From an uncultured Lachnobacterium sp. (GTDB lineage: Bacteria > Bacillota > Clostridia > Lachnospirales > Lachnospiraceae), in assembly GCA_900546625.1 (NCBI GenBank), contig URDU01000001.1:1-64000 (forward strand): DNA of 64,000 nt, given 5' to 3'. Numbering within the stretch: position 1 is the stretch's first letter; every line of letters starts with the position of its first letter. This document shows positions 33,003 through 42,477 of this stretch, piece by piece. Made by a program: the position numbers and the translations under genes. Under the pieces are notes generated by a model. That model did not search any database. It had not been told where the DNA came from and saw only the letters and a program-made list of their open reading frames with translations.

Positions 33003-34091
33003 TTATTGTGTAATGCAATTAATAAGCCTTGTATTATCCTCGGGCTTCATTATGCAAAATCGTATGAAGTACTCCTCAAGCCCCGGGAAGGTAGAGCAGT
33101 CCCTTATCATCATGCCCTGCCTGATCGCACGTTCAAATAGCGTATGTGCATTCATATTTTCATCGAGTATCTTAAGCAGATAGAAGTTGCTGTAGGATGG
33201 ATAAAGCTTGAATTTATGTGATTCCTCTATCAGCTGTCTGCATCTGGTTTTCTCTGAAAGTATCAGGCTTCTTGTTTTATTTATATATTCCTCATCCAAA
33301 AACATGGTTTCACCTGCGACAACTGCGAGTGAGTTAATCATCCATGGATTTTTGTTTGTGTTTATGTCTGTAAGAATTTGTGAATTTGATGTGATGGCAT
33401 AGCCCAGGCGAAGCCCCGGAGTGGCAAAAAACTTTGATGTGCCGCGCAGTATAATCACATTGTCAAAAAAGGCCGTCAGAGGGATTGCCGAAAGCTCGTC
33501 CACATCCGGCACAAACTCTATATATGTCTCGTCAATCATCACGTAAGTATTTGTCTCTTTGCAGTGGGCTAAAATCGTTTTAAGCTCATCCGGTGTGATA
33601 AGACTGCCGGTAGGATTGTTTGGGTTACATATGATGACAAGGTCGGTATCAGCTGTGATTGCAGAGATGAATCCATCCAAATTAATCCTAAAATCATCCT
33701 TTTCCTTAAGAAAATAGTAGGATATTTCGCTGCCGTTTATCCTTAAGTCACGCTCGTACTCAGAGTAAGTAGGACCTAACAGAAGAGTCCTTTTAGGAGC
33801 TGTAATCTGAATGAAGAGTGAGATGAGCTCCGTGCATCCGTTTCCGACTGTTATGTTATTGTAATCGCACTTGCAGTAGCTGCCGATAGCCTTTCTGAGA
33901 GAGGTATACTCTCTGTCAGGGTATTTTGTGATTGCATCAATGCGCTCGGACAGCGCTGTCTTTAGTTTACCGGATTCGCCTAGTGGGTTGACATTTGCTG
34001 CAAAGCTTACAATGTTTTCTTTTTTTATACCATATATTTTTTCTATTTTTTCAAGGTCACTGCCGTGAAAATGTTCTTTTTGTTCTATCAT
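33003..34091 (-). CDS. PLP-dependent aminotransferase (HisC / CobD-like)
   Basis: 362-aa class I/II fold-type I PLP enzyme. HFHGSDLEKIEKIYGIKKENIVSFAANVNPLG at the N-terminus is the pattern of threonine-phosphate decarboxylase CobD and its histidinol-phosphate aminotransferase relatives. CNPNNPTGSLI, MIDETYIEF (PLP-contacting Asp and Tyr), GTSKFFATPGLRLGY (Schiff-base Lys) and IRFCIMKPEDNTRLI (carboxylate-binding Arg) are all intact. No cobalamin or histidine genes are nearby, so the substrate is open. Start 34091 is chosen for AAAGGAAA upstream; the longer frame from a GTG at 34127 lacks a site and overlaps the palindromic operator. It is divergent from the DUF5717 operon. Confidence 0.85.
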   Translation of the reverse strand: MIEQKEHFHGSDLEKIEKIYGIKKENIVSFAANVNPLGESGKLKTALSERIDAITKYPDREYTSLRKAIGSYCKCDYNNITVGNGCTELISLFIQITAPKRTLLLGPTYSEYERDLRINGSEISYYFLKEKDDFRINLDGFISAITADTDLVIICNPNNPTGSLITPDELKTILAHCKETNTYVMIDETYIEFVPDVDELSAIPLTAFFDNVIILRGTSKFFATPGLRLGYAITSNSQILTDINTNKNPWMINSLAVVAGETMFLDEEYINKTRSLILSEKTRCRQLIEESHKFKLYPSYSNFYLLKILDENMNAHTLFERAIRQGMMIRDCSTFPGLEEYFIRFCIMKPEDNTRLINCITQ

Positions 34092-34112
34092 AAACTGCAA
34101 TTTCCTTTCTAA

Positions 34113-34146
34113 TTGCATTGCAACCACAATGCAAATCGTATATAAT
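34113..34146 (+). promoter_or_regulatory. Promoter with palindromic operator of the DUF5717 operon
   Basis: TTGCAA (34118-34123), 17-base spacer and perfect TATAAT (34141-34146). An exact 8-bp inverted repeat TTGCATTG (34113-34120) / CAATGCAA (34127-34134) with a 6-base spacer covers the -35 box. It lies between divergent genes and could control both. Confidence 0.6.
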
Positions 34147-34204
34147 TTACATTATATAATAAGTGTATAAAAAATCAACATTTAACGTAAACGGGGTAAC
34201 AATT

Positions 34205-37200
34205 GTGCGAGCACGTATAGGGCAGATAGCTGCCGGCAGATTTAATAGCACGAAACCGATTTTGGCGTTTTCAGAGGAGACAATAGACCTTTCGGTCATT
34301 GAGGGAAGAAGCGAAGCAGGCAGCTTTGTGATAGAAAGTACGAATCAGATAAAAATCCGTGGCATAGTTTATTCAACCAATCCAAGGATGGAGTGTCTGA
34401 ATCCGCACTTCGAGGGCGAGAAAGTCAGGATTCGTTATCAATTTAACAGTAAGGGGCTCACAGAGGGCGATGCCTGTGAGGGCAAATTTGTGATTGTATG
34501 TAATCAGATTGAGTACAGTCTTTCTTTTTGTGCAAGAATCACAAGGCTCTATGCAGAAAGCTCTATCGGTGCTGTAAAGAGCCTTAGCGATTTCACAAGG
34601 CTTGCTGCATCCAATTGGGATGAGGCTTATCATCTGTTTTACAATCGCAATTTCTTAAACACAATTCCTTATGATAATGTATATGACAGGCTGACCTATG
34701 AGGGCTTTGCCTGCGCCAGACCATCCGGTCAGAATATGGAGGAGTTTTTGATTGGTGTAAATCAAAAACAGCCTGTTTCAATAAGCGTAGACAAGTCAGA
34801 GGAGATTTTTATGGCTTCTAAAGAGCCTCAGAGTGGCTGCTTTACCATAACAAAGGAGAACTGGGGCTATACCGAGATACGCCTGCGCACGGATTGTGAA
34901 TTTATAAAGCTGTCTAAGCCTGTTTTAACGCTTGATGATTTTATAGGTAAAACCTATCTGTATGAGTATATCATCGATGCATCCGCAATGCATGCCGGAC
35001 GTAATTTTGGCCGTATCTATATCGATGGTGCATATCAGAGCTTTACCATAGATATCACAGCCGGCGTAAAGGATGATGACAGCATAAGTGATGCAACTGT
35101 GACAAAGGACATAAAGGAATGCATGGTCGGAATCATGGAGCTTTATACAAGCTTCAGGCTTAAACGGATAGTGACCGGGGTATGGGCAAACGAAACAATC
35201 AGCATTTTAAACCATCTGCATGCACTCATGCCGGATAAGCCTATGTATGAGCTGATGAAGGCTCAGGCATTTATCATAAACAGGCAGCGACAGGTGGCTA
35301 AGTGGATTCTTGATGATTTCAAGCACAGTAATCCTGATAAGAAGACACCGATTTGGGGCTATTATCTGTATCTGATGACACTGTTAGAGAGAGAGCCTTC
35401 ATACATTGACAATATGACACACGAGGTTGAGCTGATTTTCTATGAAAATCCCGACTCTGTGCTTTTATTCTGGGTACTTTTGTTTTTGAGAGATCAGTAT
35501 TTCGATGACAGTGCCGGTAAGCTTAAGGATATAAAATACTGGATACTTAGGGGCTGTTCGTCTCCGTATTTGTACATTGAAGCCTATTATCTCATATCAC
35601 AGGATCCTTATCTGATAAAGGAGCTGTCTGTATTTGAGCTTCGCATCCTAAGCTGGGCTGTAAAGAAAAAGGCTCTGACAAAGGAGCTTGCCGGAGCGAT
35701 TTTTGAAGCGGTTGACCTGGCAGGCGGATTCGATAACAGAGTATATGAGCTTCTTACAGCGGCCTATGAGATTTGCCCGGAGGCGGAGTATGTCGGTATC
35801 ATATGCAGCTACCTGATCAAGGGACACAAAAATGATACCTGTTTTCATAAATGGTTTGAGCTGGGTATCGAGAACAAGCTGCGTCTGACAGGCTTATATG
35901 AGTCATATCTCATTACGATGGATGACAGACAGGTATCACCTGTGCCAAAGATCATCCAGATGTATTTCAGCTATGATAACAAGCTGCCATACCGCAAGCT
36001 TGCGGTGCTTTACAACAATATAATTGCTGCAAAGGAAACAGAGCCTGAGGTCTACCACAAGTACAGGAAGGCTATGGGCAGGTTTTCCATGGATCAGGCA
36101 CAGCTTGGGCATATTGATGACAATCTGGCTGTTTTATACGAGGATATGCTTGATTTGGGCTTTATCAATGAAGAGCTGTCATCTGCTTTTTCTGATATTA
36201 TATTTACCCACAAGCTTATTGTATTTGATAAGCGTATGGTGAGAGCCATTATATATCAGAATGAAATGAAGGAGCCTCAGATTGTACCGATTACAGATCA
36301 GTGTGCTTATTTTGAACTGTTCTCGAACGACTATGTCATACTTTTTGAGGACTCAAGGGGCTATAGATACGTTAAAAGCATCTCATACAGACTTCAGAGG
36401 CTGATGGATGCCGAGAAATACCTTGACAGGTGCATAAGCCTCTCGCCTGAGAGACCACAGTATATAGTGTCTCATTTTAAACATGTAAGGGATTATTCTG
36501 ATTTTACAAAGGATGATTTAAAGCTTTTTAAGCCTGTATTTTATAGTGAAGCCTTTTCTGATTACTACAAAGCCTTTATGGGATACAGGATTTTAAAATA
36601 CTGTCAGCTTCACGATTATGAGGATTATGTCAGGCCGTTTTTGCAAAGCATTGATTTTGATATTCTTAAAAAGGACGCAAGAAAATATCTCATTGACATG
36701 CTTGTATCGAACCGGCTCTATGAAAAGGCATATGATATGGCCATGGAGTATGGAATAGACATGCTTGCAGCCTCATCGCAGGCAGTTTTGTGCGAGAATG
36801 CGCTTAAGGTGCAGCATATAGATGATGATTTTATTGTGCAGCTTGCCATATCAGCCTTTAAAACAGGCAAATACAGTGACCTTGTGATTAAATATCTGTG
36901 CGAAAATTATTCGGGGCCTACAGATGAGCTTATAAATCTGTGGCATGCCGCTGACAAGTTTTCAATATCTTCCATGAAGCTTGATGAGCGCATTCTTGAA
37001 CAGGGTATTTATACGCAGATTAAGCCCGAAAAGATATCGGATATCTTTATGGAGTACTATAAAAGAGCCGGAAATGAAAAGCTGATTTTAGCTTACATAT
37101 CTCTTGTGTCGCATGGATATCTGCATAGTGGCAAATGCAAGGCTGATTTTATTTTCGATATTATCGAAAAGCGATTTATTGGAAAAAGAACACTAAATGA

Positions 37201-37747
37201 TGCCTGTCAGTTAGCTTTATTAAAGAATTTTGCTGAAAAAACGGATATCTCTCAGGCAGAGCTTGAGATTGAAGATGCATTGCTTAAGTATTATATATAT
37301 AACAATATGTATTTTGATTTTTTTGCAAGGCTGGATCACAGACTGCTGCAGAAGTATTTCCTCTATGACAAGGCATTTTTACAGTATGAGAGCACTCCGG
37401 GGGCTCATGTTGTGCTGCACTACAGCCGTGACGAGGATGGTGAAGAGTTTAACTCTGAGGATATGGTCGAGATGTACGACGGCATATACGTAAAGACCTT
37501 TGTCATATTTTTCGGTGAGCTTATCAGGTATTATATTACCGAGGAGCAGGACAACCGCATAGAGGTAAAGGAGAGCAGCCGACTTACGTGCAACAATATA
37601 CCGGGTGATAATGACCACAGCCGCTATAACCTGATTAATGAGATGATTATCTCGGATACACTGTCTGATGAGACGACCTTAAAGAGCAATATAGACGAAT
37701 ATAAAAGGCTGGATGCTGCGACAAAGCAGCTTTTTAAGCTTATTTAA
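34205..37747 (+). CDS. DUF5717-family giant protein of unknown function
   Basis: 1180-aa cytoplasmic protein that I associate with the Pfam family DUF5717 of Clostridia. GTG 34205 is chosen because CGGGGT lies 5-7 bases upstream and the product then begins VRARIGQIAAGRFN; the longer frame from GTG 34163 has no binding site and starts within about ten bases of the expected transcript start. Residues up to about 310 look like two or three beta-sandwich domains (GSFVIESTNQIKIRGIVYS, GCFTITKENWGYTEIRL, GRIYIDGAYQSFTIDI). The rest is a long run of helices rich in Tyr, Leu and Glu, like an alpha-solenoid. There is no signal peptide or membrane helix. First of four closely spaced genes. Confidence 0.85.
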   Translation: MRARIGQIAAGRFNSTKPILAFSEETIDLSVIEGRSEAGSFVIESTNQIKIRGIVYSTNPRMECLNPHFEGEKVRIRYQFNSKGLTEGDACEGKFVIVCNQIEYSLSFCARITRLYAESSIGAVKSLSDFTRLAASNWDEAYHLFYNRNFLNTIPYDNVYDRLTYEGFACARPSGQNMEEFLIGVNQKQPVSISVDKSEEIFMASKEPQSGCFTITKENWGYTEIRLRTDCEFIKLSKPVLTLDDFIGKTYLYEYIIDASAMHAGRNFGRIYIDGAYQSFTIDITAGVKDDDSISDATVTKDIKECMVGIMELYTSFRLKRIVTGVWANETISILNHLHALMPDKPMYELMKAQAFIINRQRQVAKWILDDFKHSNPDKKTPIWGYYLYLMTLLEREPSYIDNMTHEVELIFYENPDSVLLFWVLLFLRDQYFDDSAGKLKDIKYWILRGCSSPYLYIEAYYLISQDPYLIKELSVFELRILSWAVKKKALTKELAGAIFEAVDLAGGFDNRVYELLTAAYEICPEAEYVGIICSYLIKGHKNDTCFHKWFELGIENKLRLTGLYESYLITMDDRQVSPVPKIIQMYFSYDNKLPYRKLAVLYNNIIAAKETEPEVYHKYRKAMGRFSMDQAQLGHIDDNLAVLYEDMLDLGFINEELSSAFSDIIFTHKLIVFDKRMVRAIIYQNEMKEPQIVPITDQCAYFELFSNDYVILFEDSRGYRYVKSISYRLQRLMDAEKYLDRCISLSPERPQYIVSHFKHVRDYSDFTKDDLKLFKPVFYSEAFSDYYKAFMGYRILKYCQLHDYEDYVRPFLQSIDFDILKKDARKYLIDMLVSNRLYEKAYDMAMEYGIDMLAASSQAVLCENALKVQHIDDDFIVQLAISAFKTGKYSDLVIKYLCENYSGPTDELINLWHAADKFSISSMKLDERILEQGIYTQIKPEKISDIFMEYYKRAGNEKLILAYISLVSHGYLHSGKCKADFIFDIIEKRFIGKRTLNDACQLALLKNFAEKTDISQAELEIEDALLKYYIYNNMYFDFFARLDHRLLQKYFLYDKAFLQYESTPGAHVVLHYSRDEDGEEFNSEDMVEMYDGIYVKTFVIFFGELIRYYITEEQDNRIEVKESSRLTCNNIPGDNDHSRYNLINEMIISDTLSDETTLKSNIDEYKRLDAATKQLFKLI

Positions 37748-37758
37748 GAGGATTTATA

Positions 37759-38997
37759 ATGGGACATAATGGCAATTCATACTATATAGGCATAGACTTA
37801 AATGACAGCTATGCGATGGTTAGTTTTTTTCAACAGAATATGAAAGAGCCGGAGACTGTCAGCACTGTTGCTGGCAGTGAGGTGTTTCAGATTCCTCTTG
37901 TGCTTGCACGCCGCAAAAGTATTGGTAAATGGTACTATGGCGATGAGGCGCGAAAGCTATCTAAAAGCGGCGAGATGGTGTGTATTGACCAGCTGCTTAA
38001 GAGAGCGCTGAATAATGAAAAAATAGTCATTGATGATGATTCATTTATGGCGGAGGAGCTTTTGGCATTGTTCCTTAAAAAGGTGATGGAGCTGCCATCC
38101 AAGCTTGGTAATCCTTCATCCTTTGACAGGCTTGTTATATGTGTTGACAGGCTGACTAAGGAGAATATGAGCATGTTCTACGGTATGTCGGTCAGACTTG
38201 GCATCAATTCCAGACAGCTTACTGTCATAGACCGCAAGGAGAGCTTTTACTATTTTGCGTTGAATCAGGACAAGTCGCTGTGGCTTCATGATGTGGTGCT
38301 GTTTATGCAGGAAAATGAGAGCATATATTTTTATTCCTTAAAGAGGGATCTACGCACAACGCCACAGGTAGTATCTATAGATAAAAGCATAAGCTATACT
38401 CTGGATACAAATGATAAGGATAAAAGCTTTTCTGATATAATAAATGAGAGCTTTAAAAACCGGGTTATTTCAACGGTATTTCTCGTGGGAGATACGTTTG
38501 CAGAGGGCTGGATGAAGCAGTCTGTTGCACTTTTGTGCAAGGGCAGACGAGTGTTCATGGGCAATAACCTCTTTACCAAGGGAGCATGCTATGCGGCAGC
38601 CACGAGGGATAAGGAAGCAGAATGGCCCTTTGTGTATATGGGCGAGAATGAGATGAAGTTCAACCTGAGCCTTAAGGTGCATGATAAGGGAGAATTGTCG
38701 TTTTATAATCTGATCAGCGCCGGAAGCAACTGGTTTGAAGCAAAGGGGCAGTGCGAGGTTATTATTTCCGGCTCTTATGAGGTGGATTTTTGGAAGCAGC
38801 TTCCTAAAAGCAGGGAGGCAAAGATTGAGACCTTAAGACTTACGGATATGCCACCGCGTCCGGATCGGGCTACACGCATCAGAATCACGGCAACGCCTGT
38901 ATCTGATGACAGGATAGATATAGAGATTAAGGATTTGGGCTTTGGCGAGATATTTATGGGCTCGGGCAAGGTCTGGCGCTATGAGATGACTATGTAG
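37759..38997 (+). CDS. DUF5716-family protein with Hsp70/actin-like ATPase fold
   Basis: 412-aa protein. The start YYIGIDLNDSYAMVSFFQQN matches the phosphate-1 loop of the Hsp70/actin superfamily; FDRLVICVDRLTKENMSMFY and LWLHDVVLFMQENESIYFYSL lie where the connect-1 and phosphate-2 segments would be, and VISTVFLVGDTFAEGWMKQS resembles the adenosine motif. The canonical DxGGGT phosphate-2 sequence is not present, so nucleotide turnover is uncertain. The C-terminal third (from about 300) looks like a separate beta domain. I associate it with family DUF5716, known next to DUF5717. It is 11 bases behind that gene and 8 bases before the next. Confidence 0.78.
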   Translation: MGHNGNSYYIGIDLNDSYAMVSFFQQNMKEPETVSTVAGSEVFQIPLVLARRKSIGKWYYGDEARKLSKSGEMVCIDQLLKRALNNEKIVIDDDSFMAEELLALFLKKVMELPSKLGNPSSFDRLVICVDRLTKENMSMFYGMSVRLGINSRQLTVIDRKESFYYFALNQDKSLWLHDVVLFMQENESIYFYSLKRDLRTTPQVVSIDKSISYTLDTNDKDKSFSDIINESFKNRVISTVFLVGDTFAEGWMKQSVALLCKGRRVFMGNNLFTKGACYAAATRDKEAEWPFVYMGENEMKFNLSLKVHDKGELSFYNLISAGSNWFEAKGQCEVIISGSYEVDFWKQLPKSREAKIETLRLTDMPPRPDRATRIRITATPVSDDRIDIEIKDLGFGEIFMGSGKVWRYEMTM

Positions 38998-39005
38998 GAG
39001 GGCAT

Positions 39006-39785
39006 ATGGGAGAATTATTACTGTGTAATGAAGCTATAGCGGCCATGCCCTATTACATAGAGGGTGTGTCTATAAATGTTTACTCGATAGAGGAGCTTAA
39101 CTATTATATAATCAACAATACATATCTCTTGGATGCTGACTTTATGAGTCTTGAGCTGTGCACCTGGATTGAAAACCACGCACGTCTGCCTAAGCTTGCA
39201 ATGCATCTTAGAACCATTATATCCACAAACGGCAGACTGTCTGCTTTTGTGACAGAGCTTTTGGAGTATACCGGCTACTGCACTAAGGAGGAGCTTAAGC
39301 GCACACATGATGCACTTAAGGAGCTGGAGGAAAAAAGCGAGTTTGAGTGCTTGAAAATCAGGGCAGACAGACTGATGGACAAGAAAAAGTACACTGCAGC
39401 TATTTTTGAATACAAAAAGCTGCTGGCGTGTGAGGATGCAAGACATGCAGAGCGAGTATTGTTCGGAAATATATATCACAATCTGGCTACCGCCTATGTT
39501 AAGCTTTTTTTATTTGATATAGCGGCGGATTTATATCTTGAGGCTTTTAAGCAAAACGGAGACAGAAAATCACTGTGGTCTTGTCTATATGCCTATAAGC
39601 TTGATGATAATGACATTGGATATGCCCGGATTGTCAGGGAATATAGTGTTACGGAGCAGGAGATTAATAATCTGGACAGTGTATTAAAGGGTGTGTATGC
39701 AGAAGCTTCAGATAATTGCGGGGAGAGCAGAACAAAAGAAATAATTTTGAAATACAAAGAGGATTACAGGGCGCATGTTATTTAA
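39006..39785 (+). CDS. Hypothetical TPR-like protein of the DUF5717 operon
   Basis: 259-aa protein without signal peptide or membrane helix. A mixed N-terminal region (MGELLLCNEAIAAMPYYIEG, with IEELNYYIINNTYLLDADFM) is followed by a helical section in which AIFEYKKLLACEDARHAERVLFGNIYHNLATAYVKLFLFDIAADLYLEAF has the spacing of two tetratricopeptide repeats (about residues 132-182). AGGAGGG overlaps the stop of the previous gene, so the two are translationally coupled. It overlaps the next gene by 11 bases. Probably an adaptor within a complex formed with its neighbours; I do not recognise the family. Confidence 0.75.
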   Translation: MGELLLCNEAIAAMPYYIEGVSINVYSIEELNYYIINNTYLLDADFMSLELCTWIENHARLPKLAMHLRTIISTNGRLSAFVTELLEYTGYCTKEELKRTHDALKELEEKSEFECLKIRADRLMDKKKYTAAIFEYKKLLACEDARHAERVLFGNIYHNLATAYVKLFLFDIAADLYLEAFKQNGDRKSLWSCLYAYKLDDNDIGYARIVREYSVTEQEINNLDSVLKGVYAEASDNCGESRTKEIILKYKEDYRAHVI

Positions 39786-40923
39786 ACGCAAAAAAAAGAC
39801 CGATGAGACACAGTTACATATTGAGAGTATACCTGATGAGAGTACTAAAGGGTTCAATGTAGTTGAGATATGTGAACAGATGGTTGATGCTGCAAGAGAG
39901 CTGGAGGATAACAGGGCAGAGTACGCGCTTGTCACAAATTATCTGACTGACATAGAAAGGATGGACAATATGTCAGAGACAGATAAAAAGACCATGAATG
40001 ATGCGGCTGCAAACATATTGACACTCGAAAAGACGAGAAGTGATTTTTTAAAGACCAAAAACCGCATATCAGACAGCCAGTATGCCCAGATGCAGCAGCT
40101 GGAGGAGGAGATTCCTCGGGCAATAAAACGACTTGAAAAAAATGAAAGCTGCCTTAATCTGATAAATAAAGATCTAAGGTATCTTGAGGGAGAAAAGGTG
40201 CAGTTTGATATAGATGGTGAGTATGCCAGGGGCAGACAGAAGACATTTAGAGTGTATGCAGTGCTTTTGGTAGTATTTTTTGCTGTAGTGGTAACCGTAT
40301 GCACGCTGATGCAGCTTGTGTATGGAGTTGATACTACTGTCTTTATGCTTATAGGGGCGCTTCTTTCAGCGGTTGCAGGCTCATTTGTGCTTTTGACCTA
40401 TCAAAGCTATTCGGATGAAGTAAAAAGCGCTGCTGCATCCAAAAATAAAGCAGTAGCTCTTGAAAACAGAGTAAAAATCAAGTATGTAAGCATAAAAAAC
40501 GCTGTTGACTACACATATGAGAAGTATAATGTAAAGAACTCAAAGGAATTTGTATACAACTACGAGCAGTATCTTCTTGCTGTAAAAGACAAGGAGCGTT
40601 TCAGGAGGACGAACGAGGATCTGGAGTACAACAGCAAAAAGCTTGTTTCAGTGCTGACCAAAAATAATTTCTATGATGCCAGAGTCTGGCTCAACTATAC
40701 AAACGCAATTGTAGACCATAAGGAGATGGTTGAGCAAAAGCATGAGCTCATAGTCAGGAGACAAAAGCTAAGGGGCAGGATGTCCTTCAATGTGGAGACT
40801 ATAACCAGGCTTAGGCGTGAGATACTGTCACACAGGAGTGAGCTCGGTGACAGAATCCACGAGGTAAACAGAATTTTAAATAAAATTGCGGAGCTTGATA
40901 TGGAAGTTCAATCTGAGGATTGA
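39775..40923 (+). CDS. Hypothetical coiled-coil membrane protein of the DUF5717 operon
   Basis: 382-aa protein. A basic start (MLFKRKKKTDE) leads into a long coiled coil (about residues 30-140, with ELEDNRAEYALVTNYLTDIE and LEEEIPRAIKRLEKNESCL). Two membrane helices form a hairpin at about 160-210 (FRVYAVLLVVFFAVVVTVCTL and TTVFMLIGALLSAVAGSFVLL). A second coiled-coil region, to the end, contains ELIVRRQKLRGRMSFNVETI. Both coils should lie on the same side of the membrane. The start overlaps the previous gene by 11 bases. As the only membrane protein of the operon it may anchor the other three. No family recognised. Confidence 0.77.
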   Translation: MLFKRKKKTDETQLHIESIPDESTKGFNVVEICEQMVDAARELEDNRAEYALVTNYLTDIERMDNMSETDKKTMNDAAANILTLEKTRSDFLKTKNRISDSQYAQMQQLEEEIPRAIKRLEKNESCLNLINKDLRYLEGEKVQFDIDGEYARGRQKTFRVYAVLLVVFFAVVVTVCTLMQLVYGVDTTVFMLIGALLSAVAGSFVLLTYQSYSDEVKSAAASKNKAVALENRVKIKYVSIKNAVDYTYEKYNVKNSKEFVYNYEQYLLAVKDKERFRRTNEDLEYNSKKLVSVLTKNNFYDARVWLNYTNAIVDHKEMVEQKHELIVRRQKLRGRMSFNVETITRLRREILSHRSELGDRIHEVNRILNKIAELDMEVQSED

Positions 40924-40948
40924 TAAAATTTCCATATTGTTATATAAT
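40920..40948 (+). promoter_or_regulatory. Sigma-A promoter of gltX
   Basis: TTGATA (40920-40925), exact 17-base spacer and perfect TATAAT (40943-40948). The -35 box overlaps the stop codon of the upstream gene. Confidence 0.72.
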
Positions 40949-41000
40949 TTCAAGTTGAAAAATGAATAAAAAATATTAATATAGAGGAGCACATTTCAAA

Positions 41001-42455
41001 ATGAGTAAGATTAGAACAAGATTTGCACCAAGCCCAACAGGAAGGATGCATGTAGGTAATTTAAGAACAGCACTGTATGCTTACCTGATTGCAAAGCATG
41101 AGGGCGGTGATTTTATTCTGCGTATAGAGGATACAGATCAGGTACGTCAGGTGGAGGGTGCTGTTGATATCATCAACAGGACTCTTGAGGAAACAGGCCT
41201 TGTCCATGATGAGGGACCTGACAAGGATGGCGGATGCGGTCCGTATGTGCAGAGTGAGCGTGTGGCACAGGGCGTCTACATGAAGTACGCAAAGGAGCTT
41301 ATCGACAAGGGAGAGGCATATTACTGTTTCTGTGATAAGGAGCGTCTTGAGAGCCTTAGAACAACAGTCGCAGGCAAGGAGATCTCTATCTATGACAAGC
41401 ACTGCTTACATCTGTCAAAGGAGGAGATTGAGGCAAATCTCGCGGCCGGCAAGCCATATGTCATCAGACAGAATAACCCTACAGAGGGAACAACTACATT
41501 TGAGGATGAAATTTACGGAGATATCACAGTAGACAACTCAGAGCTTGATGATATGATTCTTATCAAATCTGACGGATATCCAACATACAATTTCGCAAAT
41601 GTAGTCGACGATCACCTGATGGGTATCACACATGTAGTCAGAGGAAATGAGTATCTTTCATCATCTCCTAAGTACAACAGGCTTTATGAGGCATTTGGAT
41701 GGGATGTGCCTGTATATGTACACTGTCCGCTTATCACAGATGAGGAGCATCATAAGCTTTCAAAGAGATGCGGTCATTCATCCTTTGAGGATCTGCTGGA
41801 TCAGGGCTTTCTTACAGAGGCTATTGTAAACTTTGTGGCGCTTCTTGGATGGAGCCCTTCAGACAATCAGGAGATTATGTCACTTTCTGAGCTTGTTGAG
41901 AAGTTTGACTATCATCATATGAGCAAATCACCAGCTGTATTTGACTTCACAAAGCTTAAATGGATGAACGGTGAGTACATAAAGAAGCTTGATTTTGACA
42001 AATTCTATGAGATGGCATTGCCATACATCAAGGAGGTTGTCACAAAGGATTATGACCTTAAGAAGATAGCAAGGATGGTTCAGACACGTATTGAGATATT
42101 CCCTGATATCAAGGAGCATATTGATTTCTTTGAAGAGCTTCCGGACTATGATATTGCCATGTATACACATAAAAAGATGAAGACAAACCCAGAGACCTCA
42201 CTTGAGGTATTAAACGATGTGGTTCCTATTCTTTTAAGCTGTGATGATTTCTCAAATGATTCGCTTTTTGAGACTCTTAAGGCATACGCCACAGAAAAGG
42301 GATATAAGATAGGCTATGTTATGTGGCCGATCCGTACAGCAGTTTCAGGAAAGCAGATGACACCGGGTGGAGCTACAGAGCTTATGGAGGTGTTTGGCAA
42401 AGAGGAGTCTATAGCCAGAATTAAGAAGGGCATAGAAAAGCTTTCTAACAACTAA
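41001..42455 (+). CDS. gltX: Glutamate--tRNA ligase
   Basis: 484-aa class I aminoacyl-tRNA synthetase that charges tRNA-Glu, and probably also tRNA-Gln in an organism that uses the amidation route. [25 protein letters not shown] carries the HIGH-type motif (HVGN) and [10 protein letters not shown] the KMSKS-type motif (KLSKR). The central [29 protein letters not shown] segment and the C-terminal anticodon-binding helical domain are complete. Length is normal. AGAGGAG lies before the ATG. It has its own promoter and is followed after 22 bases by a helicase gene. Confidence 0.97.
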   Translation: MSKIRTRFAPSPTGRMHVGNLRTALYAYLIAKHEGGDFILRIEDTDQVRQVEGAVDIINRTLEETGLVHDEGPDKDGGCGPYVQSERVAQGVYMKYAKELIDKGEAYYCFCDKERLESLRTTVAGKEISIYDKHCLHLSKEEIEANLAAGKPYVIRQNNPTEGTTTFEDEIYGDITVDNSELDDMILIKSDGYPTYNFANVVDDHLMGITHVVRGNEYLSSSPKYNRLYEAFGWDVPVYVHCPLITDEEHHKLSKRCGHSSFEDLLDQGFLTEAIVNFVALLGWSPSDNQEIMSLSELVEKFDYHHMSKSPAVFDFTKLKWMNGEYIKKLDFDKFYEMALPYIKEVVTKDYDLKKIARMVQTRIEIFPDIKEHIDFFEELPDYDIAMYTHKKMKTNPETSLEVLNDVVPILLSCDDFSNDSLFETLKAYATEKGYKIGYVMWPIRTAVSGKQMTPGGATELMEVFGKEESIARIKKGIEKLSNN

Positions 42456-42477
42456 TCTATTAACTAAAGGGTAATTT

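Noticed and set aside
34163..34204. GTG 34163 as start of the DUF5717 protein
   Set aside because: No ribosome binding site and only about ten bases from the expected transcript start; GTG 34205 has CGGGGT upstream.
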